From DAOTVX01 sp034436015 (GTDB lineage Bacteria; Chloroflexota; Anaerolineae; Anaerolineales; Villigracilaceae), in assembly GCA_034436015.1 (NCBI GenBank), contig DAOTWG010000009.1, positions 240,899-304,898 of the forward strand: 64,000 nt of DNA, given 5' to 3'. Positions 35,391 to 44,982 of this stretch are shown here, piece after piece (the first letter of the stretch is position 1; each line of letters begins with the position of its first letter). Under the pieces are notes generated by a model. It made no database searches and was not told the origin of the DNA. It saw nothing but the letters and a program-made list of their open reading frames with translations. The position numbers and the translations under genes are program-made.

Positions 35391-36280
35391 ACGATTCTCT
35401 TGCTCCCCAACGCCGCAACCATTGGTATCCGATCACCGGCCTGCTGTTGGGCCTGGGATTCGGTCTGCTCTATGCATGGAAAATCTCGCCGGTACGCTAT
35501 GTGGATACAGACCCCTCTGCTTTGCGCGCCGATTTCAAAGATCAATATCGTCTCACAATCGCTTCGGCATACCTGGCTACAGGCAACCTGGAACGCGCTC
35601 GGGCAAGGTTGGCTCTTCTCGGCGAGGAAAATCCAATCGAAGCCCTGGGGAATCAAGCGCAACGCCGGTTGGCGCAAGGAGACCCACAAGGGGAAAGTCG
35701 CGCCTTGCTTGCGCTGGCAACCGCGCTCCGCGAGGCGCAGACTATCAAGAACGTTTCTCCCACAACGACAACGGAGGCCGCCTCCGCCGGCGCGCCCGGC
35801 GCGATTGTCCCCTTCACCCCAACTTCTTCTGCAAGTGCTCTTCCCACGGTCACCCCGACGCTAATCCAAACACAAACACCAGCGCGCGTCGGGACCCTGC
35901 CCGCCTCGCCAACGCCGCGCCCGACACGAACGCCGACGCCCACGATCGGCCCTCCCTTTCGCCTGGTTGAGCATGCGACCGTTTGCGATCCCTCTCTGCC
36001 GGAGGGCCTCTTGCAAATTGAAGCGCGCGATAGCCGCGGCAAGCCCTTGGTCGGCGTAGAGATCGTCATCACCTGGCGAGGAGGCGAGGAGCACTTCTTC
36101 ACCGGCTTGAAACCGGAGCTGGGTCATGGATACGCCGACTACCGCATGACTCCCGACATCCTGTACACCCTGCAACTCATGCCTACCAGCACACTCGTGA
36201 CCGACCTAAGCGCGCCTCTCTGTCACAATCAAGGGGAGGAATATTGGGGTGGCCTGCGCTTGTTGTTCGCGCAACAATGA
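35387..36280 (+). CDS. Membrane-anchored hypothetical protein with Pro/Thr linker
   Basis: 297 residues. A membrane helix at about 17-33 and helical repeats to about 115 repeat the preceding gene's pattern (P-V-R-Y-V-D-T-D-P, L-R-A-D-F-K-D-Q-Y). Then comes a Ser/Thr/Pro-rich linker (about 125-190) and a C-terminal domain of about 95 residues, probably beta-rich, with paired Cys (V-C-D-P...L-C-H-N). The layout suggests a cell-surface protein. No family recognised. Confidence 0.7.
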   Translation: MNDSLAPQRRNHWYPITGLLLGLGFGLLYAWKISPVRYVDTDPSALRADFKDQYRLTIASAYLATGNLERARARLALLGEENPIEALGNQAQRRLAQGDPQGESRALLALATALREAQTIKNVSPTTTTEAASAGAPGAIVPFTPTSSASALPTVTPTLIQTQTPARVGTLPASPTPRPTRTPTPTIGPPFRLVEHATVCDPSLPEGLLQIEARDSRGKPLVGVEIVITWRGGEEHFFTGLKPELGHGYADYRMTPDILYTLQLMPTSTLVTDLSAPLCHNQGEEYWGGLRLLFAQQ

Positions 36281-36296
36281 GAACCAAGAGCGAGTT

Positions 36297-36321
36297 TGTG
36301 GCAAAAAGTGCTTTTTCCACA
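36297..36321 (+). terminator. Hairpin after the tandem membrane genes
   Basis: TGTGG-C-AAAAAG-TG-CTTTTT-CCACA, an A/T-rich stem with GC base, 16 bp past the stop. The rest of the gap to 36521 holds nothing else I can identify. Confidence 0.5.
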
Positions 36322-36521
36322 CACAACCGCCATGTGGTTAAACGACAACGCGGCCCCCTACCTGCGGCGGTTTAAAAAACCAGACAAGATCTTTGGCAGG
36401 GAGGGCATTTAGGCGCCACAGCCTCCGCGGGAATTTCACCTCCGGGCTACGCAAAAAATTGAAGCGCGGCCCCGAGAGTTTGCCGGAAAGCCATACCTGC
36501 CGCTAACGCTTACGCGCACGC

Positions 36522-37466
36522 TCAATCTCGCGGCCCCCAGGGGATAACCGGCGGCGGCGCGGCGGGACGCAACCAGCTTAGCGCCCGTCCCCGATACTCC
36601 GGTCGGATTCGCTCGAAACCAATCAACACCATACTGGTCGCTAACAGACCTGCTCCTATCCATTGCCAGACAACCAGCCTCTCCTGCAACCACACCATGC
36701 TGATACAAAGCGTTACAAGCAATTCGCTCAGTCCCAGGAGCGCCGTCTGCAAACCACCCAGGTGCTTGACTCCCAGGAAAAGAGTCAGACGCGAAAAAAA
36801 GGTCACCAACGTCAGACCCAGCACAGGTAACCAGGACGCGCTAGAGGCAGGAAGACGTCGGTCGAAAATAAGATAAGCCGGGAGAACTACCGCGCTCATC
36901 GCCAACAAGGTATAGAGGGTCACAGTTGGAGCAGGAATATCGAAAAGCACGCGTTGGTTGATAGGCAAATGCAGTGCATACATGGCCGATGCCCCCAGCA
37001 TCAGAGCCACGCCCGTCCAATCCAGGTCGCTTGGGTGCGCACGCGTCACCAACGCCACGCCTACCACAGCAAGGGTGATGCGCAGATAAGTCAACCTGCC
37101 AGGCGGCTGATGGTCGAAGACCATCCACGTGGCCAGAAAGACCGGATAGAGCGAATACAGAAGTTGACCTATGCTGGCGCTCAACCGCCCAAGCGCCAGA
37201 TAATACAAAACAGAGCCAAGACCGTTAATGGCTCCCGCCAGCGAACAGCCCAAGAGACCTGCGGGGTAAATGTAAAGAAACGGTCGGCTGAACAAGAGAA
37301 CCATGATCAACAGTAACACAGCCGCCAGCGCCGTGCGTACAGCCACAACCAGCAGCGGTGAGAACCCCAAGACAATCGCCGCTTTGCCAAACACCGGAGC
37401 CAAGCCTAAAAACAGCGCCGATACCAATGCCGCACTGACGCCGATCGTTCGTTTACTCGCCGTCAT
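36522..37466 (-). CDS. EamA/DMT-family transporter
   Basis: 314 residues with about ten hydrophobic helices in two EamA halves; the first half has the S-A-L-F-L-G-L-A-P-V-F-G-K pattern and the second the Y-A-L-H-L-P region. It is probably an exporter or importer of small metabolites; the substrate is unknown. ATG 37466 has a good GGGG-type site. It runs in the same direction as the signalling operon, 116 bp downstream of its last gene. Confidence 0.85.
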   Translation of the reverse strand: MTASKRTIGVSAALVSALFLGLAPVFGKAAIVLGFSPLLVVAVRTALAAVLLLIMVLLFSRPFLYIYPAGLLGCSLAGAINGLGSVLYYLALGRLSASIGQLLYSLYPVFLATWMVFDHQPPGRLTYLRITLAVVGVALVTRAHPSDLDWTGVALMLGASAMYALHLPINQRVLFDIPAPTVTLYTLLAMSAVVLPAYLIFDRRLPASSASWLPVLGLTLVTFFSRLTLFLGVKHLGGLQTALLGLSELLVTLCISMVWLQERLVVWQWIGAGLLATSMVLIGFERIRPEYRGRALSWLRPAAPPPVIPWGPRD

Positions 37467-37582
37467 GTTCCCGCCCCACCCGTCACCGCCTCTTCGCGTC
37501 CAGATTCTCTTCCGCGAGTTTTCCGGTGTGGTTTGTCCAAGACACTGGCGCAATGCTCATAGGCTGTTTTCCCCGCCTGACC

Positions 37583-39259
37583 TTATCTGATGAGCGAGCG
37601 AACCTCTTCGAGCAGATCGTCGCTCATGAAATCTCCCTTCTGTAGCAACGATTGGATTTGCCCTTTCAGGCGATCTCTCTCCTGGGCAGTAAGTTCCTTC
37701 GCCGTCGAGACAATGACCGGGATATTGGCCGTGGCCGGTTGTGCTTTGAGCACATCCAGAACGGCGAAGCCATCCATGTCAGGCATCATCAAATCCAGAA
37801 TAATCAGCTCCGGCAATTGGTGTTGAATCAGTTCCAATCCCTCCTTGCCACTGCCGGCCTCATAGATCGTAAAGTTGCCCTGGGATTGTAAAATGCGGCG
37901 TATCAGACGACGCGCTTCCGGGCTGTCGTCAATGATCACGATATTGGGGAAGCGGTCAGGCGCAATTCGGTTAAGAGCCGCGAGCAAGCCCTCCTGTGGA
38001 GTTTCCGCCATCTGGCGCGAGGGGAGAACCACATTGCGCGCCCAATTATCGCCTAGTACAAAAGGCTCAGCCGGCATGGTATGGCCTGTGCAGTTGACCA
38101 CCACCACGTCGGTCGGCTTGATGACCCCAGCCCGCGCCAGTTTGATCAGACCGGCAAACGCCACTGCCGCGGCCGGCTCCGAGGAGATACCTTCCATCTT
38201 TGCCAGAATGTGCATGGCGCGAAAAGCCTCCTCATCGCTCACACTTTCGAAGACGCCATGCGTATCATTCACCCACTTGCGCAACAAGGTATAGGCGCGT
38301 CCCGGATCGCCGGTTGCTAGCGTCTCAATATGGGTATGCGGCGAAGTAACAGGGATAGCTACCTCTCGCCCCTCCTTCCAGGCCCGTACCATCGGCGCGC
38401 ATCCCTCGGACTGAACCGCCGCGATGGCCGGTATGCGGTCTATCATCTTCATCTTTTGCATTTCGGCAAAACCCTTCGCGACCCCCAACGGGCCAATGCC
38501 ACCGCTGATGGATTGAATGTACCAGTCCGGAGCGCGATAGCGAGCGATCCGCCTTCCCGATGGTCTGACCGCAGGCCCTAACAGCGCAGTCAGCTGTTCG
38601 GCAATCTCAAAGGCGATCGTCTTCATTGCCTCCATCGTCGGGATCGATCTGGCGCCCAGATCCAAATACAACCCACGCTGACGAGCAAACTCTGCTGCAA
38701 CTTGTTTGGTCTGGTCATAGGTGCCCGTCACCTTGACAATTTGCGTGCCGTAGAGAGCGATTTCGCGCATCTTCACAGCCGGCACCAGGCTGGTCACAAA
38801 CGCCCATAGTTTAATGCCCACACGCGCAGCATAGGCTGAATAGGAAATCGCTACGTTCCCTGTCGATGCAACAACAACTTCCGTAATCCCTGCTTCCTTA
38901 AGCGCGGCAATGTTGACAACAGCCTGACGATCCTTGAACGAAGCTGTTGGCCCCTGACGCTCGTCCTTGATGAACACATTGGGGCACCCCAACATCATGC
39001 CCAGGTTGATTGCCTGGACGAGCGGCGTCCCTCCCTCGCCGAGGGAAAGCCCCGGAATCAAGTTGCGCACCGGCAACAATTCACGGTAGCGCCATAGATC
39101 AAAAGGGCGGTGCGCCCACTGCAATGGCAGTATTTTGGCCAGAGTCTCATAATCGTACTCCGCCTCTCGCCATTGACTGTTGCAACGCGGGCAACTGACC
39201 GCCGTAGGGAAATAGGGAGCAGTATGGTCACAATCAATACATCGAATCACAAAGGACAT
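37583..39259 (-). CDS. Threonine-synthase-like PLP enzyme fused to a receiver domain
   Basis: 558 residues. An N-terminal zinc ribbon (Cys7, Cys10, Cys23, Cys26) precedes a fold-II PLP domain (about 40-415) with the threonine synthase signature G-E-G-G-T-P-L and the PLP Lys109 in A-S-F-K-D-R-Q. Residues 437-558 form a complete receiver domain: Asp444/Asp445, phospho-acceptor Asp489 (I-L-D-L-M-M-P-D-M-D-G), Ser518/Thr519 and Lys541. Threonine synthase acts on O-phosphohomoserine; the real substrate could differ. Last gene of the signalling operon, 24 nt after the hybrid kinase. Confidence 0.93.
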   Translation of the reverse strand: MSFVIRCIDCDHTAPYFPTAVSCPRCNSQWREAEYDYETLAKILPLQWAHRPFDLWRYRELLPVRNLIPGLSLGEGGTPLVQAINLGMMLGCPNVFIKDERQGPTASFKDRQAVVNIAALKEAGITEVVVASTGNVAISYSAYAARVGIKLWAFVTSLVPAVKMREIALYGTQIVKVTGTYDQTKQVAAEFARQRGLYLDLGARSIPTMEAMKTIAFEIAEQLTALLGPAVRPSGRRIARYRAPDWYIQSISGGIGPLGVAKGFAEMQKMKMIDRIPAIAAVQSEGCAPMVRAWKEGREVAIPVTSPHTHIETLATGDPGRAYTLLRKWVNDTHGVFESVSDEEAFRAMHILAKMEGISSEPAAAVAFAGLIKLARAGVIKPTDVVVVNCTGHTMPAEPFVLGDNWARNVVLPSRQMAETPQEGLLAALNRIAPDRFPNIVIIDDSPEARRLIRRILQSQGNFTIYEAGSGKEGLELIQHQLPELIILDLMMPDMDGFAVLDVLKAQPATANIPVIVSTAKELTAQERDRLKGQIQSLLQKGDFMSDDLLEEVRSLIR

Positions 39260-39283
39260 AGAAATACCCGATGGTGACAGAGT

Positions 39284-42106
39284 TTACTGAGTTGGACCGA
39301 GGCGCCGCAGCGTTCGATCGAGCATGGTTAACAACTGCTCCTCCTTTAGCATACTCTTGTTCAGCAATTGTTTGCCAAAATCGGCCAGTTGTTGGCGTTG
39401 TTCCGGTGTTAAATCAGCGCCGCTGACCACCAACACCGGAATATCACTCAGATCTGGCGTGGCGCGCAACTTTTCCAGAATGGTAAAGCCATCCATCTCC
39501 GGCATGAACAAATCAAGAATAACAGCGTGGGGCGATTCGCTCGAGAGAATCTCCCAACCCTGACGACCACCCTCCGCCAAAATGGCTTTATAACGTCCAT
39601 CCCTAGAAAGCATTTTTTCAATGAGGCGCAAGTCAACCGGATCATCATCAATCACCAAGATATTGCGAATCGAGCCATCCGTATTCAATCGGTTGATGGC
39701 ACGCAAAAGCTCATCCTCCATAATTGGCTTCACCAGATAGTCGGCTGCACCCAGGCTGAAGCCTTTCTCCTGTTCACTCAAAATACTGCAGATAATCACC
39801 GGCGTATCGCGCGTGTCCGAATCGGCCTTGATTTCCTCAAGGACGCTCCAACCATCCTTCCCGGGCATCATAATATCCAAGGTAACCGCATACGGTTTGA
39901 GTTCACGGATGCGCTCTCGAGCCTGCGACGGATCCATTAACCCGACAACCTGATAACCCTGTGGTTGCAGGTAACGTTCATACAGGCTGATAATTTGGGG
40001 ATCGTCATCAATAGCAAGGATAACCTTCGGGGCAGTCCCCCCTCTGACGCCGGTTTCGGCAGGCAACGGCAGCGTGAAATAGAATTTACTCCCCTTTCCT
40101 AGTTCGCTCTCCACGCCGATTCGACCGCCGTGCAGTTCCACCAATTGGCGAGAAATCGCCAATCCAAGGCCGGTGCCGCCGGTCTTGCGCGTTGGGGAGG
40201 CATCCACCTGCGAGAAGGGCTTGAAGAGTTTCTCCTGGTCTTCAGGAGCAATACCAGGACCGGTATCCGCCACGCTGATATAGATCTCTCGCTCGCCCGA
40301 TGGCGATGGTTGCACATACGCCTCGACGGTGATTCTCCCTTCCTCGGTAAACTTCGCGGCATTGGAGAGCAAGTTGATCAAAACCTGGCGAACACGGATG
40401 GGGTCTGCACGAAGAATAGGAATGTCTTCCTCAATATTGGTAATCAATTCTATGGACTTGTCTTCCAGAATACCACTGATTGTCGGTAAGACACCTTGAA
40501 TGGTCTCGGCGATATTCACGTTGTCGTAAGCCAGTTCCATCTTGCCGGCTTCAATCTTGGCCAGGTCAAGCACATCGTTAATGAGGCGCAACAGGTGTTG
40601 ACCAGCATTGTAGATAGCGTTCAGGTCCTGCTCCTGCAATTCCGTCAACGGGCCATCAATGCCCTTCAGGATCACGCGCGAGAAGCCAATAATCGAGTTC
40701 AATGGCGTGCGCAGTTCGTGTGACATATTGGCAAGGAATTGGCTCTTCAGCCGGTCGAGTTCACGCATCTCGCGGATAGCCTGCTGCGCGAGTTCGTACG
40801 AACGCGCATTGTCAATCGCCACGGCAATCTGGTCGGCCAGAGTCTGTAACACCGCGACTTCCTCTGGCAGGAAAGCGTCCACCCGGTCGGCCTGTAAGTC
40901 GAGTACACCGATGATGCGCTCGCCAACGCGCAAGGGTAACGCTGCTTCGGCGCGCGTGTCCGGCAGTAGTGGATTCGGTAGGTGAATCGGATTTTGCGAT
41001 ACATCGTTGACAATTAACGCCTGGCCTATCGCCGCCACCTGTCCAACAATGGAGTTCGAACCGACCTGCAACGCATATCCTTGTTCTCGCATGGCCACGC
41101 CAACCTTACCGCTGGCCTCGCGCAGGACAACTTGAGAGCCGGTCTCATCAAGCGTGAAAATGGCGACGTAGTAATATCCAAATCGTTCTTGAATCAGGGC
41201 TACGGTACGCGGGAAGATTGTCGCCAGGTCGAGGGTGGATGTGACCAGACGACCGATCTCCGATGCTGCTTCCAGATAGACCGTACGTCGTTTCAGCTCC
41301 GACAACAGCCGCTCGCGTTCCGCCTCCGCCTCTTTCTGGGCTGTCACATCCAGACCAATACCCACAATACCGACAACCTGACCACGCGCATCGCGCAAAG
41401 GCACTTTACTGGCAGAGAGCCAGATTCGCTGCCCGAACGGATCCACCGTCGGTTCCACGACGTTGATCATGGGTCGGCCGGTGCGGATGATCTCTTGCTC
41501 GTCTTGATAATACTTCGAGGCCAGTTCCTCGGGGAAATAATCGAAGTCGGTCTTCCCAATCAATTCCTCCGGAGAATCAGCCCCCAACAAGCGCGCTTGC
41601 GCCTGGTTGACGATCAACATACGGCCTTCGGTATCCTTGAAGTAAACCTGACCGGGAATATTGTCAATCAAGGTGCGCAATTGTTGCCGCTCTTGCTGAA
41701 CGGTCTGGAAGAGGCGGGCATTTTCCAGCGCCAGCGAGAGTTGATCGGCTACGTCTTTGACCAGTTGTTGCTCGTCTTCCGTCCAGATGTAATTGCTGCT
41801 CGGCGGAATGATTTCTAGCGCGCCCCAGGTCTCTGCGTCCAGGCGAAAGGGAACCGTCATGGCCGCTTCGGTAACTGCCACGACTGCGCCGGGCGCTTCC
41901 GTCAGCGGAGGCAGGAACCCAGTCTTCATGCGGCCAAGCGGCGGCGGCTCGGCAATTGCAGAACGAGTTTTCCTCACCGGCGCCTCGATGACGGGCACTA
42001 CTACGACATCGCTCGCCTCACCTCCTTGAAGCGTAGGAACCGCATTCTCCACCGAAGTGAGGTCAACAAACAGTTTCTCAAGCCGCTTCTTTATTCGCTT
42101 CGACAT
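39284..42106 (-). CDS. Soluble hybrid histidine kinase (half GAF-PAS-GAF-HisKA-HATPase-REC-REC)
   Basis: 940 residues, no membrane helix. Order: an unusual N-terminus with only the C-terminal half of a GAF (about 85-140), PAS (about 145-265), GAF (about 285-435), HisKA with phospho-His in S-H-E-L-R-T-P-L (about 463), HATPase with N-x-x-S-N-A-A-K-F and G-T-G-L-G-L-A-I, and two receivers (about 695-810, 820-935). ATG 42106 lies inside parA, 29 nt before its end, with GGAGGA upstream. It is the only kinase in the operon. Confidence 0.95.
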   Translation of the reverse strand: MSKRIKKRLEKLFVDLTSVENAVPTLQGGEASDVVVVPVIEAPVRKTRSAIAEPPPLGRMKTGFLPPLTEAPGAVVAVTEAAMTVPFRLDAETWGALEIIPPSSNYIWTEDEQQLVKDVADQLSLALENARLFQTVQQERQQLRTLIDNIPGQVYFKDTEGRMLIVNQAQARLLGADSPEELIGKTDFDYFPEELASKYYQDEQEIIRTGRPMINVVEPTVDPFGQRIWLSASKVPLRDARGQVVGIVGIGLDVTAQKEAEAERERLLSELKRRTVYLEAASEIGRLVTSTLDLATIFPRTVALIQERFGYYYVAIFTLDETGSQVVLREASGKVGVAMREQGYALQVGSNSIVGQVAAIGQALIVNDVSQNPIHLPNPLLPDTRAEAALPLRVGERIIGVLDLQADRVDAFLPEEVAVLQTLADQIAVAIDNARSYELAQQAIREMRELDRLKSQFLANMSHELRTPLNSIIGFSRVILKGIDGPLTELQEQDLNAIYNAGQHLLRLINDVLDLAKIEAGKMELAYDNVNIAETIQGVLPTISGILEDKSIELITNIEEDIPILRADPIRVRQVLINLLSNAAKFTEEGRITVEAYVQPSPSGEREIYISVADTGPGIAPEDQEKLFKPFSQVDASPTRKTGGTGLGLAISRQLVELHGGRIGVESELGKGSKFYFTLPLPAETGVRGGTAPKVILAIDDDPQIISLYERYLQPQGYQVVGLMDPSQARERIRELKPYAVTLDIMMPGKDGWSVLEEIKADSDTRDTPVIICSILSEQEKGFSLGAADYLVKPIMEDELLRAINRLNTDGSIRNILVIDDDPVDLRLIEKMLSRDGRYKAILAEGGRQGWEILSSESPHAVILDLFMPEMDGFTILEKLRATPDLSDIPVLVVSGADLTPEQRQQLADFGKQLLNKSMLKEEQLLTMLDRTLRRLGPTQ

Positions 42107-42860
42107 ACTGAATCAACTCCTCCGCCAGACTGCGGTATTGCAGAGCACCGCGGCTGGTCGGTTTGTACTGGGTAATCGGCAAACCCAAAATAGGACTTTC
42201 ACGCAACTTGGTATCAATCTCGATCACTGTCTTGAAGAGGCCAACGCCGAAGGTTCGTTCCAATTGTTCGCGAATATCGCGATGGGTGCGATTGCGCTGA
42301 TCCAGCATGGTGATGAGAATGCGATACGCCAGGCCAGGATTTCCTCCAGCGCGAACTTGACGAATGGCGGTCATCATATCCCGCAAAGCGTAGGCCGAAA
42401 AGTATTCGGCCTGCGTGGGTATCACCAACAGATGAGAGGCCACCATAGCATTTAGAGTAAGCGCGCCCAAAGACGGCGGACAGTCAATCAGAACGTAGTG
42501 GTGGGGCAAGGGCTCGACCGCACGTAGCATGGTGCGCAAACGTTGCGTATAGTTGATATACACTGGCAGCGTTTGCTCCACGTGTTCCACGGTCGAATTC
42601 GACGGCACGATCTCCACGTTCACCATGTTGGTCGAACAGGCGATATTGAGCAGCGGTTCGGATTCCAGGAGCACATTGCTGACCGTGCGTTCCAGTTTGG
42701 CCGGCTCCAGGCCGACCGCCAGGGTCAGATTCGCCTGAGGATCCAGGTCGATCAACAGAACCCTCTTGCCGCTCTCCGATAGGGCTGCCCCGAGAGAAAG
42801 TGCTGTGGTGGTCTTTGCCACACCGCCTTTTTCATTCGAGATGGAGATGACGTATGCCAT
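42078..42860 (-). CDS. ParA-family ATPase
   Basis: 260 residues. The deviant Walker A (K-G-G-V-A-K-T-T-T, with the signature Lys11 and Lys16) and D-C-P-P-S-L-G show a MinD/ParA ATPase. No ParB-like partner is encoded nearby. ParA relatives position chemoreceptor arrays and other large assemblies, so a role in placing the sensor array is possible (inference). ATG 42860 has GAGGAG, 16 nt past the upstream stop; its 3' end overlaps the kinase start by 29 nt. Confidence 0.92.
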   Translation of the reverse strand: MAYVISISNEKGGVAKTTTALSLGAALSESGKRVLLIDLDPQANLTLAVGLEPAKLERTVSNVLLESEPLLNIACSTNMVNVEIVPSNSTVEHVEQTLPVYINYTQRLRTMLRAVEPLPHHYVLIDCPPSLGALTLNAMVASHLLVIPTQAEYFSAYALRDMMTAIRQVRAGGNPGLAYRILITMLDQRNRTHRDIREQLERTFGVGLFKTVIEIDTKLRESPILGLPITQYKPTSRGALQYRSLAEELIQYVEANKEAA

Positions 42861-42876
42861 ACTCTCTCCTCGCGCC

Positions 42877-44982
42877 TCAAACAGAAGGCTCCGGTTCATT
42901 TCCATCGGGTGGTAACAGCGGCTCTTCGCCCGGCAGTTCAAAGAAAGGAGCCGTTCGCTCTCTGGTTGCAGGCGCATAGGAACGTACGCGAATCTCCTGA
43001 GCGCCCAGGACTTGCCTGAGTTCCTCGACGGCGATCTGCAACATGAGTTGCGGGTCATTCGTGCTGCGAATCTTGGCCGTGATGTCGGCAACCGCTCGCT
43101 CGCGGTCCGCGCGACGAGCCGTTTGCTCAAACAGGCGAGCGTTCTCCATTGCCAACGCCAGGCGATCGGCCACCGCGTTGACCAGTTCCACCTCATCATC
43201 CGTCCAGACCACGCCGCCAGGCATCGTAATATACAATGCCCCAATCGTCTCGCCACGCAGCCGAAGCGGAATTGCCAGTTCAGCCGGCTCGTCCACCTGC
43301 TCCGATGACTTGCGATACATCTCGCCGGCTGTGATCTTCTCGCGAATCTCTCCCTCCAAGACAGGACGTTCAATCGGCGCTGCGCCGGTCAATCCGTAAC
43401 GGAAACCGGCCAGCCGTTGCTCGCGCCGCAGGCGCCCCCATTCCCGCTCCAGGTATTGGCGGTAGAACGTCTCCACCTCCGCCAGCGAACGACGTGTCGA
43501 CTCATACAAGCGGGTATTCTCAATCGCCAAGGTAATCTGATCGGCAACCGCGGAGAGAATCTCGATATCCTCCCGTCGGAATGCCTCCGGCTTTGTACTT
43601 TGCACATCCAGCGCGCCGATAATACGCTCGCCAATCTTCAAAGGCAAAGCCAGTTCAGAACGAGTCAGGGGCAAGTCGGGGTTCTGGAAATACACCGCAT
43701 CGTCGCCCACGTCCAATGCCACACGCGGCTTCCCGGTAGCAGTAACATATCCCACAATGCCCACCTGGCCCACTTCCAGCTTATGTCCGCGCGCCAACAT
43801 GCGTTTACCGCCCTCACTGCTCGCCGCGCGCAACACGGCAAACTTCCCCGTTTCATCCAGAAGGAAAATGCCCACGTGATAGAAGCCGAATGCTTCACTA
43901 GTCCGCACGGCGATTTCGGGCAAGAGTCGATCCAGAGATTGGACGCTGGCGGCCGCGCGAGCAATCTCGGCGAGAGCGCGCAACTGGTCTGCCTGATACA
44001 GGCTCCGCTCCGCCATTTGCTTTAACTGACTACGTTCGGCGATTCGTTGCTCTAGCTCGTAGATTACTTGTCGCAGGATTTCGGTCACCTGATCGTAGGC
44101 TTGTGAGATAGTGCCCAATTCATCAGAGCGCGCAAGGCGAGAAAGAGCGGAATAATCGCCGCTTTGGGCGCGTTGGGCCGCATCCAAGAGGCGCCGTATC
44201 GGAGCAACTATCACGCCAGCAAAGGCGAAACTCAATGCTACTACCACAACCGTTGCCGCCAGCAGAATGAACAACCCCAGGTTGCGCTGCTGATCTGGCC
44301 CTTGCGCGCCCGTAGCAAGGAAGAACACAAGAGGGACCGCCCAAAGAGGAATGAGCGAAAGCAACAAGAATGTTATCAAAAACCGCAGGCGCAGGCTAGA
44401 AAGAGGATAAGACCAAACCAGGTTTAACCCCCATACGAGAACCGGAACGCTCACGGCAGCCACAACCACCCCCTGAACCCATGGCAATGCTGGCAAGCGT
44501 TCAATTGTTGGTACGAACGCTTCAATAAATGAATCATTTAAAAAGGCTACCAAGCCGAAAATGATGGCCGAGAGCAAAGCGCGCCATCTCTGGCGACCCT
44601 CCAAGATCTGCAAAGCCAGGAGCAACACAACCGATATGAGCGAGAGAGCCAGAATAGCGCCCAGGTTCGCAATGAACACAGTAACAGCTAAAAACGCCAG
44701 GTTCGCGGGAAGAATGACCAACCAGGCAGCCAGCGATGTGTGTAAGGGACGCCCTTGTACAATCATCAGGCTGAGCAGGCAAAACAGGAACCAACCGCTC
44801 ATCAGGTACGCGACGGCGCGGTATTGCCACTCTTCCTGCCAGGAAGCCAGAAAGAAGGAAAGCAGAGCCATAAGGAGCGCGACCAGCGCTCCCAAGCCCA
44901 GGACCGTCACCAAACGGCGGCGTTCCGTAGCGATCCTTCGAAGTTCAGGGGTGGATATTCCATTAGCATCCATCGCTTTCAC
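42877..44982 (-). CDS. Membrane sensor-like protein (HAMP-GAF-half GAF), no kinase
   Basis: 701 residues. About seven or eight hydrophobic helices fill the first 265 residues, then HAMP (about 265-320), a full GAF (about 340-490), a linker with an F-Y-R-Q-Y-x-x-x-E-W motif, a half GAF (about 560-630) ending A-M-E-N-A-R-L-F, and a tail with R-A-V-A-D-I-T-x-K-I...A-V-E-E-L. It has no kinase or output domain. The GTG at 44982 overlaps the upstream stop (GTGA); ATG 44973 is an alternative. Confidence 0.88.
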   Translation of the reverse strand: MKAMDANGISTPELRRIATERRRLVTVLGLGALVALLMALLSFFLASWQEEWQYRAVAYLMSGWFLFCLLSLMIVQGRPLHTSLAAWLVILPANLAFLAVTVFIANLGAILALSLISVVLLLALQILEGRQRWRALLSAIIFGLVAFLNDSFIEAFVPTIERLPALPWVQGVVVAAVSVPVLVWGLNLVWSYPLSSLRLRFLITFLLLSLIPLWAVPLVFFLATGAQGPDQQRNLGLFILLAATVVVVALSFAFAGVIVAPIRRLLDAAQRAQSGDYSALSRLARSDELGTISQAYDQVTEILRQVIYELEQRIAERSQLKQMAERSLYQADQLRALAEIARAAASVQSLDRLLPEIAVRTSEAFGFYHVGIFLLDETGKFAVLRAASSEGGKRMLARGHKLEVGQVGIVGYVTATGKPRVALDVGDDAVYFQNPDLPLTRSELALPLKIGERIIGALDVQSTKPEAFRREDIEILSAVADQITLAIENTRLYESTRRSLAEVETFYRQYLEREWGRLRREQRLAGFRYGLTGAAPIERPVLEGEIREKITAGEMYRKSSEQVDEPAELAIPLRLRGETIGALYITMPGGVVWTDDEVELVNAVADRLALAMENARLFEQTARRADRERAVADITAKIRSTNDPQLMLQIAVEELRQVLGAQEIRVRSYAPATRERTAPFFELPGEEPLLPPDGNEPEPSV

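Noticed and set aside
42861..43373. N-terminal extension of ParA in the same frame
   Set aside because: The extra sequence is Arg/Trp/Cys-rich, overlaps a GAF gene, and the ATG at 42860 has a good ribosome-binding site and standard ParA start.
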